Both the position numbers and the translations under genes were made by a program. Shown piece after piece: positions 47,092 to 55,262 of a stretch of 64,000 nt of DNA. The stretch lies in assembly GCA_030647205.1 (NCBI GenBank), contig JAUSJO010000008.1, forward strand, positions 31,043 through 95,042, read 5' to 3'. Below the pieces are notes generated by a model. That model made no database searches. It was not told the DNA's origin and saw only the letters and a list, made by a program, of their open reading frames with translations. How positions within the stretch are numbered: position 1 is the first letter of the stretch; the number at the start of each line of letters is the position of its first letter. The DNA is from a bacterium. GTDB taxonomy: Bacteria; Patescibacteria; CPR2; UBA1875; JAJYID01.

Positions 47092-47128
47092 ACTCCCCCA
47101 CGTAACATAAGTGGGGGAGTTTTCTATT
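47092..47128 (+). terminator. Rho-independent terminator
   Basis: ACTCCCCCAC at 47092-47101 and GTGGGGGAGT at 47111-47120 form a perfect 10-bp stem, followed by TTTCTATTT. Confidence 0.9.
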
Positions 47129-47191
47129 TAGTCTAAAATCTTGATAGAACAGCAAAATGAGGTATACTAAAGCTATAATAAGGAGTTTGTT

Positions 47192-47461
47192 ATGTCAGGA
47201 GAAAACTTTACTTTAGAAGAAGCGAAAGAAATGGGCGAAAGCCTAGGAATAGAGTGGGACATGTTTGACGTTGAGCAGTTTCAAATGGGTATGAATGTAG
47301 AGCTTGAACATGGAACGATGCACAGGGTATCAAATATTACTAATGACAATCCTGAGATGACCGCAAAGATTGCACTTGCCCACCTAAATGAAATCCGCGA
47401 CTACTATACTCGTCTTGAAGCTATGGAAAAAGAAGGCGAAGCATTCTGGGAAGGGAAATAG
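47192..47461 (+). CDS. DUF5661-family small protein
   Basis: An 89-residue protein with the pattern of the DUF5661 family: FTLEEAKEMGESLGIEWDMF, DVEQFQMGMNVELEHGTMH and TAKIALAHLNEIRDYYTRLE. Members are short acidic proteins seen in many candidate-phyla bacteria and viruses; their role is unknown. Start supported by AAGGAG, with TATAAT a few bases before it. The MBL gene begins four bases after its stop, starting a run of closely spaced or overlapping genes to 49854. Confidence 0.8.
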   Translation: MSGENFTLEEAKEMGESLGIEWDMFDVEQFQMGMNVELEHGTMHRVSNITNDNPEMTAKIALAHLNEIRDYYTRLEAMEKEGEAFWEGK

Positions 47462-47465
47462 TTCT

Positions 47466-48227
47466 ATGAAAATAACACTTCTTGGGACTGGTTCATTTGT
47501 TTCGGATCTTGAACATATGGGGCCGGGGTATCTCTTGGAAACGGACGATAAAAAAATTCTGGTTGATACAGGTTGTGGGGTCCAGATACAGCTCATTAAA
47601 CTGGGTATAAACATTTATGACCTTGATTATATATTTATCACTCACTTTCATCCCGATCACACAGTGGAACTCTACTCTATGTTGGTCAGAAGGTATATGC
47701 TCTCTGCTTTTTATGGAAAGGATCCAAGGCCTCTATATGTTTACGGCCCAAAAGGGATAGCTGAGTTTATAAAAGGAATCGCAAAAATACATCAACTGGA
47801 TCTAGTTCCTCAATTTAAAGAAATATATTTTGAAGAGCTGGTTGATAAAATGAAAGAGCTGGACAACTTTAGTGTAGAAGCGTTTGCGGTTGATCATTTA
47901 AACTCCGACGCGGTTTCGTACAGGTTTCAGGCGGAAGGCAAAAAAGTTGTTTTTTCCGGAGATACTAAGCTTTGCGAAGGGATTCAAAAAGCGATACAGG
48001 ATGTCGACCTCTTCATTACTGACTGTTCCGCCCCAAAAGATAATCCTATCGAACCGCATCTTTTGACAACTGAGATAGGTGAAATTTCTAAAAAAGCAAA
48101 TGTAAAAAAAGTAGTTTTATCACATTTACTCCCTCTGGGCTACGACACAGACCTGGTCTCTGAAGTGAAAGAAAAGTTTGATGGTGAGGTAGTTTTAGGT
48201 AAAGATTTGATGGAACTAGAGGTCTAG
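47466..48227 (+). CDS. Metallo-beta-lactamase-fold hydrolase
   Basis: A 253-residue MBL-fold protein. Motifs: LLGTGSFVSD, the metal-binding ITHFHPDHTVEL (HxHxDH, about 57-68), VVFSGDTKLCE with the bridging Asp, and VVLSHLLPLGYD with the last His. It is similar in outline to RNase Z / arylsulfatase-like subfamilies, but the specific substrate cannot be told. The ATG at 47466 is chosen because an upstream frame overlaps the DUF5661 gene. Its stop overlaps the GTG of the ASCH gene. Confidence 0.88.
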   Translation: MKITLLGTGSFVSDLEHMGPGYLLETDDKKILVDTGCGVQIQLIKLGINIYDLDYIFITHFHPDHTVELYSMLVRRYMLSAFYGKDPRPLYVYGPKGIAEFIKGIAKIHQLDLVPQFKEIYFEELVDKMKELDNFSVEAFAVDHLNSDAVSYRFQAEGKKVVFSGDTKLCEGIQKAIQDVDLFITDCSAPKDNPIEPHLLTTEIGEISKKANVKKVVLSHLLPLGYDTDLVSEVKEKFDGEVVLGKDLMELEV

Positions 48228-48589
48228 TGAAAATCTGGAATTTGAGAATTAGGAAAGAAGATAAAGGAATTTTTGACCGGATTAAGTCCGGTGAGAAAAC
48301 CATAGAAACACGGCCGCTAAATGCTCCGGATTCAAAGAAAGACTATTCACAGATAGCATCTGGCGATAAACTTATATTTTCTTGTGACGGTGAAAAGTTG
48401 TATAAAAATGTCGAGGCAGTAAGGATCTATAAAGATTTTGAACAATATTTAGATACGGAAGATTTGGAAAATATTTTAGGGAAGGGAATGACCAAGGAAG
48501 TTGCCAGAGATATCCATTACGGTTTCCCAGGATGCAAAGAACGGCTTGAAAAGTATGGTATTATAGCTATGGATATGGAGCAAAAATGA
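48227..48589 (+). CDS. ASCH-domain protein
   Basis: A 120-residue ASCH/PUA-like protein: MKIWNLRIRKEDKGIFDRIK, SGEKTIETRPLN, IASGDKLIFSC and the following alpha/beta segments. ASCH domains are thought to bind RNA, and some members process modified nucleosides. It begins with GTG overlapping the MBL stop by one base and its end overlaps the next start by four, so the three genes are translationally coupled. Confidence 0.85.
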   Translation: MKIWNLRIRKEDKGIFDRIKSGEKTIETRPLNAPDSKKDYSQIASGDKLIFSCDGEKLYKNVEAVRIYKDFEQYLDTEDLENILGKGMTKEVARDIHYGFPGCKERLEKYGIIAMDMEQK

Positions 48590-49854
48590 ACGAAGGTGGC
48601 AAATATAACCCGGCAGAAGGCTCAGACGTATCTGGGCACAATGATATAGATGAAAACAATGAACTCGCCGATGAAAAGATTGAGAGAAGTTTTCTTGTTT
48701 CAGGGTTGCCGGAAAAGTTAGAAAATTACGATTACTATGAGGTGGAGGAGACTTCATCTTCGGGAAAACCTAGGAAAATTTACAGAGGAGATAGTTTGGG
48801 GAAGGGGGATTATGTTAAAGTCAGCGGAATATATGTCAGGAAAGACTATCTAGAGCAGCCGTCTCATATCCCTAACAAAAAAGCGATCAGGGATAGATAT
48901 GAAATACCATATGAAGATCCAAATCTGGGAGAAATAACCATTCATTTAGATATTTTCAAAGAACCTCTCAATAACAAGGGTGCCGTAATGGCTAATGTTG
49001 ACTTTGCTAGCGAAGAAGACGCCAAGGCCTTCACACCGCCAGACTGGTTTACAGAGGAAACAACAGAAGAGATGGCAGAGGATATGAAGAAAGGGGTATC
49101 TATATTTTCGGGGACACTTATTCCTCAAAGAGCTATTCTTGGTGAGGCGCTAGGCAGGTTAAAACAGTCTGATTTTTATACAAAATCGGCTAAAACACAA
49201 GCCGATATCAAAAACAAGGACTTTGATTGGGGGCAAGAAGATCAAAGAGTTAGGGATTTTAGAGACCAGGTAGAGGCCGAGAAATCTTTGATGGAGAAGA
49301 AGGATGGGTTAAGCTTTGATGAGCTCAAGAGAGGTGATGTTTTTATCTTTGAGACAGTTAGAGATATAAAGTTTGAGGCGGAAAAATATCTTGATAGGTT
49401 AGAGCAAAGAATCAATAATCTGCAAGAAGGTGATCCTGCAAGAAGGAAAATGACAGAACTGCTCAACCGAGGCAGGGTCTTGCTTGAATATGCCGATCTT
49501 AAACCGGTTGGCGATGGGGAGAGGCAGCATGATTTTGATACATTAAGAGATGCCATCAGTGAATACCCAGACTTTTTCGAGGCCCAAGATGTTAGCGGTA
49601 GATATAGAGTTGAGGTTACGGGGAAAAGGAAGCTGCGTGTCAGGGGAGGAGAAAAAGAAGACTGTTTACTAGTAAAAATGGACAGCGATAGTCGGGGAGA
49701 AGATGGTCTCACGGCTAGAATCGCAAAAAAAGACTTTAGTCTGGAGAACTTATCCGAGAGTTTGGGTAGGATTTACTTCGAGAATGTTAAACGGGGTGGA
49801 GAACCGCATGCGGGCGGGATGTCGATACCGAGAATTGGCAGAGTATATAAGTAG
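48586..49854 (+). CDS. Protein with degenerate CYTH-like N-terminal domain
   Basis: A 422-residue protein. Residues about 28-160 follow the CYTH layout: ADEKIERSFLVSGLPEKL, then KKAIRDRYEIPYED, ITIHLDIFKEPLNNKGAVMA and NVDFASEEDAKAFTPPDWF, which corresponds to the C-terminal E-x-E / F-x-PPDW part of the family. Several catalytic basic and acidic pairs are not obvious, so activity is doubtful. The remaining 250 residues are charged and helical, and unrecognised. It ends the coupled MBL-ASCH-CYTH run. It is the second of three CYTH-type proteins in the window. Confidence 0.6.
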   Translation: MNEGGKYNPAEGSDVSGHNDIDENNELADEKIERSFLVSGLPEKLENYDYYEVEETSSSGKPRKIYRGDSLGKGDYVKVSGIYVRKDYLEQPSHIPNKKAIRDRYEIPYEDPNLGEITIHLDIFKEPLNNKGAVMANVDFASEEDAKAFTPPDWFTEETTEEMAEDMKKGVSIFSGTLIPQRAILGEALGRLKQSDFYTKSAKTQADIKNKDFDWGQEDQRVRDFRDQVEAEKSLMEKKDGLSFDELKRGDVFIFETVRDIKFEAEKYLDRLEQRINNLQEGDPARRKMTELLNRGRVLLEYADLKPVGDGERQHDFDTLRDAISEYPDFFEAQDVSGRYRVEVTGKRKLRVRGGEKEDCLLVKMDSDSRGEDGLTARIAKKDFSLENLSESLGRIYFENVKRGGEPHAGGMSIPRIGRVYK

Positions 49855-49879
49855 AACTTATATTGCATTGCCTGAAGTA

Positions 49880-50035
49880 TTGACAAAATCAATTTATTTG
49901 GTATAATTGATTAGTTTTAAACTGCTTATTTTTAAGTCAGGTTTTATGCCCTTTTAAAAGTGAAAAGGAGGAATCATCTACTAGCTAGCCAAAGTTTTCT
50001 TTATTGTCAATCCAACAAAAGATTGGAGCCCAAAA
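49880..50035 (+). promoter_or_regulatory. Promoter and long leader of the MoxR-VWA operon
   Basis: TTGACA at 49880-49885, 16-base spacer, TATAAT at 49902-49907. The roughly 125-base leader has a strong RBS-like AAAAGGAGG at 49963-49971 with no start codon behind it (it meets ATC TAC TAG), and a hairpin, CAATC / GATTG, just before GGAGCCC, which serves as the RBS of the gene at 50036. Confidence 0.6.
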
Positions 50036-51289
50036 GTGGTAAGAGCAAACTTAAAAAAGCCCTCTGTAGTAGAAATGAAAGAAGTGATTGCGATTTCGGA
50101 GAAGATGAGGAGGATAGAAGCTGATCTGAATGATATTTTCCCTGAAAGGGAATTTCTCATCCGTCAGATTATCATGGCTCTTTTAACCAAAGAGCACATC
50201 ATGGTGTACGGTGAGTACGGTACTGCCAAGTCAGACCTTACCCGTACGCTTTTTGAAACCATCACCGATGGCGAAGTGTTTTCTATTGCTCTCACCAAGT
50301 TCATGGCGGAGTCATCGTTCATCGGCATTCCGAATCCGAAAATCATGGCCGAGGAAGGCCGTCTTGAGTACGATGTCAACTCCGGAATACTGGTAGCGGA
50401 CTTCGTCGAGCTGGACGAGTTCCTGGATGCATCTGATCCCACGCAAAGGACGTTCCTTGGGATCCTCAATGAGCGCGTTTTTAAACGCGGAAGACAAACG
50501 GAACTTGCAAGACTGCATACCGCAGTGGCATCAACAAACGGTAATCCGCGGGAGGCCCTTGCGAATAAGGATGATCTGGGCGCGGTGCTCGATCGCTTTT
50601 TGTACTGGTCACACGTCGGTTACTTAAAGGAACCGGAAAGCCGCCTGAAGATGTATGCAAAGTACCTCTCTGGCTCCAAGCCGGCAGAGACGGTATCTCT
50701 GGCAGAACTGCAGAAGATATCAAAAGTCGTAGTGAATCCGTGTCAGATAACCGACCCAGAGATTATCGAGGTTTATGATATGGTGATCGAGGCAGTGGCT
50801 GAGCACTCCCTGGATGGCAAAGTCAGCGACCGGAGAAAGTGTAAACTCACGACTCTCTTGGAAGCCAACGCAATATATCATGGCAGGTATGAAGTGTACC
50901 TCGATGACATTGCGGCTGTCCGCTACGGCATCCTCGACAACAGCGATCCTGATAAAGTGGCTCATGTGGATGAGATCATCGCGAACATCATCGAAACCTA
51001 CAAAGTAGAGAGGGCAAAGTCCAACCCGGACGATGCCTACCTCGACCTGCTGGGCAAGTACGATGAAGAGGTTCAGGCAGTTTTAAACAACGGTTTCGAT
51101 CAGATGCCGTTTGATGAGCTGTCAAATGTCGTTGCAGATCTTCAGGAGATAAGGTCCAAGGTTGAAAACATAACCCCGGGCCTGCCGAAAGTCCAGGAAA
51201 AGAGGATGCAGATCCTAAGCGACGTCGATGCTCTGGTTGAGCGCGCAATCGCGAGGTTTACCCAAAGCAACCAGCGTGTAACTATCTAG
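50036..51289 (+). CDS. MoxR-family AAA+ ATPase
   Basis: A 417-residue MoxR/RavA-type ATPase. Walker A is GEYGTAKSDLT (about 60-70). VELDEFLDASDPTQRTFLGI is Walker B with the following sensor segment, and TAVASTNGNPRE is sensor 1. These ATPases act as chaperones that insert metals or assemble complexes, nearly always with a von Willebrand A partner, here encoded next. The GTG start at 50036 has GGAG seven bases upstream. GC-richer codon use than the CPR-like core genes suggests separate ancestry. Confidence 0.88.
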   Translation: MVRANLKKPSVVEMKEVIAISEKMRRIEADLNDIFPEREFLIRQIIMALLTKEHIMVYGEYGTAKSDLTRTLFETITDGEVFSIALTKFMAESSFIGIPNPKIMAEEGRLEYDVNSGILVADFVELDEFLDASDPTQRTFLGILNERVFKRGRQTELARLHTAVASTNGNPREALANKDDLGAVLDRFLYWSHVGYLKEPESRLKMYAKYLSGSKPAETVSLAELQKISKVVVNPCQITDPEIIEVYDMVIEAVAEHSLDGKVSDRRKCKLTTLLEANAIYHGRYEVYLDDIAAVRYGILDNSDPDKVAHVDEIIANIIETYKVERAKSNPDDAYLDLLGKYDEEVQAVLNNGFDQMPFDELSNVVADLQEIRSKVENITPGLPKVQEKRMQILSDVDALVERAIARFTQSNQRVTI

Positions 51290-51304
51290 GGAAAAAGGAG
51301 AGTC

Positions 51305-52453
51305 ATGGATTACATAATACCGATAGTGGCTCTCGCTCTCCTTATGCTACTGCTACTACTTCTTATTAAGTATTTTTTGCGTAAACGCCGACAGGCTGAA
51401 ATGCAAAGATACCTTGAGGAGTTGGAAGCTGCAGAGTCATCAGGATCCTCACAGTCTTTAAGTTCCGGTGAATCAACAGGACAAGGCGAGGGAGATTCTG
51501 AGGCGGCGGATGAGAGCAAGGAGGCAGAGGAAAGAGAAGCTCTGAGGCAGATGCTGCTCACACAAGCGGCCAGGAAAAAGAAGGAGCTTGCTGAGAAGAT
51601 GGTGGGTGTTAAGCAGATCATAGCTAAAAACAACGCACTCTCGCAAGTTCTTTGTCAAAAAGCCGGAATGTCGCACATGTCGCTTCAGCAAATGAACGAC
51701 GAAGAGACAGTCAGACAGATCGCGAAGCGAATGAAGAAAGCAGACATTGAGGTATTTAAACTGGCAGCGTCTCAGCAGGATATTCAGTTTAATCTGAAGT
51801 CCGAAACGACGAGAGAGCCAGTGCCATATCCGACTAACGATATGGAGCCCACACCGATGTCTGACTTCGATCAGATGCCGCAGATCATGGAGACCCAGAA
51901 GTATGAGCTCGGAGAGCAGTATTATTCCGAGTTGGCACAGCAAAGGGTGCTCGTCATGCAGTCCTACGAAAGTAAGACCCAAAGGAAGCTCCTATATATA
52001 CTTATGGATGTTTCCGGATCGATGGCGGACGACATGAATAATGGGTTCCCAAGACATGTATGGGCTCGGGGTATCGCGCTAAATCTCATGCTCGAAGCAC
52101 TTGAGGGTAAGGCTAAATACTTCTATCGGCCATTTGACGGTGAAACACATCGTCTGATGCAGGTGGAAAATCGTGATGAGGCGAGAAACGCGATAGCTGC
52201 CGTGGAGAGCACTGGTTTCTCCGGTGGCGGGACTGATATACCGAATGCTATAGCTCGTGCATGTAAGGATATCAGAACCAAGGGCGGAGATATCGGCAAA
52301 GCCGACATTCTTCTCATAACCGACGGGAGGTCCGATATGAACCCCGCGGAAATGAAAAACACCTTAGGAGATATCAAACTTCACACTATAGTGCTCGGCC
52401 TTTCTTCCGAGGAGCTCAAGGAGATATCCTCAACTTATAAGCAAATAAGCTAG
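51305..52453 (+). CDS. Membrane-anchored VWA-domain protein (MoxR partner)
   Basis: A 382-residue protein with an N-terminal membrane helix (about 2-22), a long polar, acidic linker and a von Willebrand A domain from about 228. The metal-ion-dependent adhesion site is complete: DVSGSM, then GGGTD and ITDGRSD. Together with the preceding ATPase it forms a MoxR-VWA pair. AAAAGGAG precedes the ATG. The clients are unknown. An unusually long-stemmed terminator closes the operon. Confidence 0.88.
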   Translation: MDYIIPIVALALLMLLLLLLIKYFLRKRRQAEMQRYLEELEAAESSGSSQSLSSGESTGQGEGDSEAADESKEAEEREALRQMLLTQAARKKKELAEKMVGVKQIIAKNNALSQVLCQKAGMSHMSLQQMNDEETVRQIAKRMKKADIEVFKLAASQQDIQFNLKSETTREPVPYPTNDMEPTPMSDFDQMPQIMETQKYELGEQYYSELAQQRVLVMQSYESKTQRKLLYILMDVSGSMADDMNNGFPRHVWARGIALNLMLEALEGKAKYFYRPFDGETHRLMQVENRDEARNAIAAVESTGFSGGGTDIPNAIARACKDIRTKGGDIGKADILLITDGRSDMNPAEMKNTLGDIKLHTIVLGLSSEELKEISSTYKQIS

Positions 52454-52464
52454 GATGTCCCACA

Positions 52465-52520
52465 AGGGGCGCTTTGAACGGACTTAATTGTCCGAACAAA
52501 GCGCCCTTTTTCTTTTGTCT
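52465..52520 (+). terminator. Long-stem rho-independent terminator
   Basis: GGGCGCTTTG at 52467-52476 pairs with CAAAGCGCCC at 52497-52506; inside, CGGAC pairs with GTCCG. A run of T residues follows. Confidence 0.92.
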
Positions 52521-52556
52521 AAAGAAAAAGCAATAATTTTTTCTCAAACAGTTTGC

Positions 52557-53078
52557 TTAGGATTTTTCTAAAATAAGGTCGCTATAGGATAACTCAACCA
52601 GGTCTTTTTCCGGAATTCCAAATAGTTTCATATATTTTTGGCACTGATCATACAGAACTTCTTTGCTTATCTTGCCCGTATCGTCAACTGCCTCAATCTC
52701 AATGAAAGTGCCTAAATCGCGAACCGTATCTATATGAAATCTCACGTTATCTATAGAGTAAATTTCTCTTTGTTTATCTACAACTGTTAGAACTTCGAGC
52801 GCCTTTTCTAGGATTTCTTTTATTGAAGCCGCATCCTTGACTTGGGTTCGGGTGATATTTGACTGTTTCGGACCGCATTTGTTTTCTCTGGTATAGTAGA
52901 TCAGATGATTCTTATTATCTACTTCCCGTAATTTGAGACGACCATCACTCACCTTGAAGTAAGTGTCGACTTGGTGGTCAGTACCTAAAAAGTCGGCTTT
53001 TTTTGAATTTAAAATTTTACGAACACGATCATGGTTTTTTGAGAGTGCTTTAATCTCAATATTGATATGTTTTTTCAT
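52557..53078 (-). CDS. CYTH-domain protein (class IV adenylyl cyclase / thiamine-triphosphatase-like)
   Basis: A 173-residue single-domain CYTH protein. INIEIKALSK at the N-terminus is the E-x-E-x-K signature; VDTYFKVSDGRLKLREVDNK, LIYYTRENKCGPKQSN, VVDKQREIYSIDNVRFHIDTV and GTFIEIEAVDD follow. CYTH enzymes hydrolyse or cyclise triphosphates; CyaB-like and archaeal triphosphatase-like members are closest by pattern. Its ATG overlaps the prfA stop by one base (TAATG), so it is coupled to prfA. Confidence 0.88.
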   Translation of the reverse strand: MKKHINIEIKALSKNHDRVRKILNSKKADFLGTDHQVDTYFKVSDGRLKLREVDNKNHLIYYTRENKCGPKQSNITRTQVKDAASIKEILEKALEVLTVVDKQREIYSIDNVRFHIDTVRDLGTFIEIEAVDDTGKISKEVLYDQCQKYMKLFGIPEKDLVELSYSDLILEKS

Positions 53079-54145
53079 TATTCTAGGTTTTCTAATGCTT
53101 TTTCTTGTGAGGCTTTTTGAAGTGCGGAGATAATATCATCCAGTTTACCGTTTAATATTTCCGGTAAGTTATGGGAAGAGAAGTTTATTCTATGATCAGT
53201 AACTCTGTCTTGAGGGAAGTTATAAGTGCGGATTTTTTCGCTCCTATCTCCCGAACCGATTTGTGACTTACGAAGGTCACTTCTTTTTTTAGATTCTTCC
53301 TCAAGTTTTATTGCGAGTAGTCTGGATCTTAAAACAGACATCGCTTTTTCTTTATTCTTCAACTGCGACTTGCCATCTTGGCAGGAAACTATCATGCCTG
53401 TAGGTATGTAAGTGATGCGAACGGCAGAGTCGGTAGTGTTCACGCTTTGTCCGCCTGGACCTGATGAGCGAAATACATCCACTTTTATGTCAGCGGGAGA
53501 GATCTCAATATCTACTTCTTCTGCTTCCGGCATTACAGCGACTGTTGCGGCTGAGGTGTGTATGCGTCCTTGTGACTCTGTTTCAGGAACACGCTGAACT
53601 CTATGAACTCCGCTCTCGAACTTCAAATATTTGTAAACATCTTCGCCCTCAATACGCGCTACCATTTCCTTGATGCCCTCAATCCCCGTAATATTCGAGG
53701 TCATAACAGACACTTTCCAGTTCATCTTTTCCGCATATCGTGAGTACATTCTGAAAAGATCTCCGGCAAAAAGAGCTGCTTCATCACCGCCTGTGCCGGC
53801 GCGGATTTCCAAAATTACATTTTTCTCGTCAGAAGGATCTGTCGGGGTCAGCATAGTTTGAAGCCTTTTTTCCGTTTCTATAATTTTGCCTTCAGTCTCT
53901 GCAATTTGCTCGGATAAAAACTCCTTCATTGACTCATCGGTCTCTTTCTCCACCATATCTTTAGAGTTTGCGATATCGTCTTTGAGCCGCTGTAAATCCT
54001 CAAAAACCACGAGTAACCCCTTCAACTCTGTATGTCTTCTTGATAAAGTCTTTAATTTCTGGGCGTCAGAAGCTATATCGGGAGAGGCGAGTTCCTTCTC
54101 GATTTCTTCAAATTCTTTTTTAAACTGGTCGTATTTATCTAGCAT
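53078..54145 (-). CDS. prfA: Peptide chain release factor 1
   Basis: A 355-residue class I release factor that reads UAA and UAG. The catalytic GGQ loop is SSGPGGQSVNTTDSAVRITY (GGQ about 228-230). The stop-codon-reading region is HRVQRVPETESQGRIHTS, a P-x-T motif of the RF1 type. IEISPADIKVDVFR and KNKEKAMSVLRSRL are family landmarks. It lies between rpmE and the CYTH gene on the minus strand. Confidence 0.97.
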   Translation of the reverse strand: MLDKYDQFKKEFEEIEKELASPDIASDAQKLKTLSRRHTELKGLLVVFEDLQRLKDDIANSKDMVEKETDESMKEFLSEQIAETEGKIIETEKRLQTMLTPTDPSDEKNVILEIRAGTGGDEAALFAGDLFRMYSRYAEKMNWKVSVMTSNITGIEGIKEMVARIEGEDVYKYLKFESGVHRVQRVPETESQGRIHTSAATVAVMPEAEEVDIEISPADIKVDVFRSSGPGGQSVNTTDSAVRITYIPTGMIVSCQDGKSQLKNKEKAMSVLRSRLLAIKLEEESKKRSDLRKSQIGSGDRSEKIRTYNFPQDRVTDHRINFSSHNLPEILNGKLDDIISALQKASQEKALENLE

Positions 54146-54201
54146 AGATACAATTATAGCGCTTTTTGGCGTACCAAAATAGCGCTATACCTATAAATTA
54201 T

Positions 54202-54555
54202 TTATTTTTCGTCAGTTGTTTCGTTTTGATCCGGCTTAACATCAACTGTTTCTTCTTTTAGTTCTTCTTTAATTTCTTCCATTTTTTTGTCTAAGCTAAG
54301 AACTTCCTTAGGCTCGACTTTTTCTGTCTTTGGCTTTTTTGAATCCTTTAGTTTTTGTGCTGTTTCCATCCTTGCCTTAAACTTATCAACTCTTCCGGCT
54401 GTATCAACTAGTTTTTGTTTACCTGTGAAAAATGGGTGACAAGCAGAGCAAATTTCCACTGCCAAATCGCCAACGGTATTTTTTGTCTCAATGACATTCC
54501 CACAACCGCAGGTCACTTTTGCTTTTTTATATTCCGGATGTATATCTTTTTTCAT
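54202..54555 (-). CDS. rpmE: 50S ribosomal protein L31 with acidic/lysine extension
   Basis: A 117-residue L31. The first 70 residues are the zinc-binding form: CGCGN, then CSACHPFFTGKQKLVDTAGRVDKF, with the expected cysteine set. A further 45 residues (KKPKTEKVEPKEVLSLDKKM onward) are charged and extend beyond the usual length of about 70. The extension may be disordered. Downstream is prfA, a common neighbour of rpmE. Confidence 0.95.
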   Translation of the reverse strand: MKKDIHPEYKKAKVTCGCGNVIETKNTVGDLAVEICSACHPFFTGKQKLVDTAGRVDKFKARMETAQKLKDSKKPKTEKVEPKEVLSLDKKMEEIKEELKEETVDVKPDQNETTDEK

Positions 54556-54689
54556 AACAGAGATATTTTAGCAGAAAAAATCAAATGTATCAAGGGTTTT
54601 GATACAGCATAAAAGCATTGACATTTTGGATGAATATGATATAATACCGCAAGTACGTTGTAAATCAATTCTTTCTGGAGGGAGTCCTC

Positions 54690-54872
54690 ATGAAAATTAT
54701 CCTCGGTTTTGCGATCATGGCGCTTGGAGGATACTTATGCACCTTAGCGATGGGTGACACGAGCAGTCCCATAAGTGTCCTTGGTCTTACCGAGTTTTTT
54801 GCTGGGATTATAGTTTTCTTCACGGGGCTCGGTATTGCAGTGGATGATTTTGTAAATCGGCTCCCCATCTAA
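54690..54872 (+). CDS. Small two-helix membrane protein
   Basis: A 60-residue protein with helices IILGFAIMALGGYLCTLA and LTEFFAGIIVFFTGLGIAV. GGAGGGA precedes the ATG by a good distance. Not recognised. The next gene, of similar size and topology with its own AGGAGG, follows after 15 bases, so the two probably form a small operon of paired membrane proteins. Confidence 0.6.
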   Translation: MKIILGFAIMALGGYLCTLAMGDTSSPISVLGLTEFFAGIIVFFTGLGIAVDDFVNRLPI

Positions 54873-54887
54873 CAGGAGGTTGTTCAG

Positions 54888-55097
54888 ATGACAAGACTAA
54901 TCGGTGTTGTAATACTGATAGTTGGGCTGGTACTGTTTTACATGGCAGTTACCAATCCTACTCCGGCAGATGAAAGCCTGGTTGTCTCTGTTGAGGCAAT
55001 ATTAGCAGTAGCTTTCGTGGGCTGGGGAACTTACACCGGGTTTCGGAGTTTGCTCCATCGGATATCCGTCTATGCCGGGCTATCCAAAGACAACTAG
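54888..55097 (+). CDS. Small two-helix membrane protein
   Basis: A 69-residue protein with helices LIGVVILIVGLVLFYMAV and VEAILAVAFVGWGTYTGF, then a basic/polar tail. AGGAGG precedes the ATG. Similar in size and layout to the gene before it. A rho-independent terminator at 55128-55159 closes the unit. Function unknown. Confidence 0.6.
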   Translation: MTRLIGVVILIVGLVLFYMAVTNPTPADESLVVSVEAILAVAFVGWGTYTGFRSLLHRISVYAGLSKDN

Positions 55098-55127
55098 CTC
55101 CGACAACTTGATATACCGTACGCCTAG

Positions 55128-55161
55128 GCGGGCCATATGCAACATTTGGCCCGCTTTTTCT
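55128..55161 (+). terminator. Rho-independent terminator
   Basis: GCGGGCCA at 55128-55135 and TGGCCCGC at 55147-55154 pair perfectly, followed by TTTTTCTTTT. Confidence 0.9.
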
Positions 55162-55178
55162 TTTATTAAGAGTTATGC

Positions 55179-55239
55179 TATAATCTTTTTATCTAAAAAA
55201 GCTTGAGTCGGGAGGGATCCCGGCTTGTTCGTTTACAAA
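55179..55239 (+). promoter_or_regulatory. Shared promoter-leader module, copy 2
   Basis: TATAAT at 55179-55184, ATCTAAAAAA, the GTCGGGA / TCCCGGC hairpin with GGGA loop, then CTTGTTCGTTTACAAA. It matches 24827-24886 at nearly every position from the -10 onward. Confidence 0.7.
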
Positions 55240-55262
55240 ATTGCTTGGAAAAGGAGGATATC

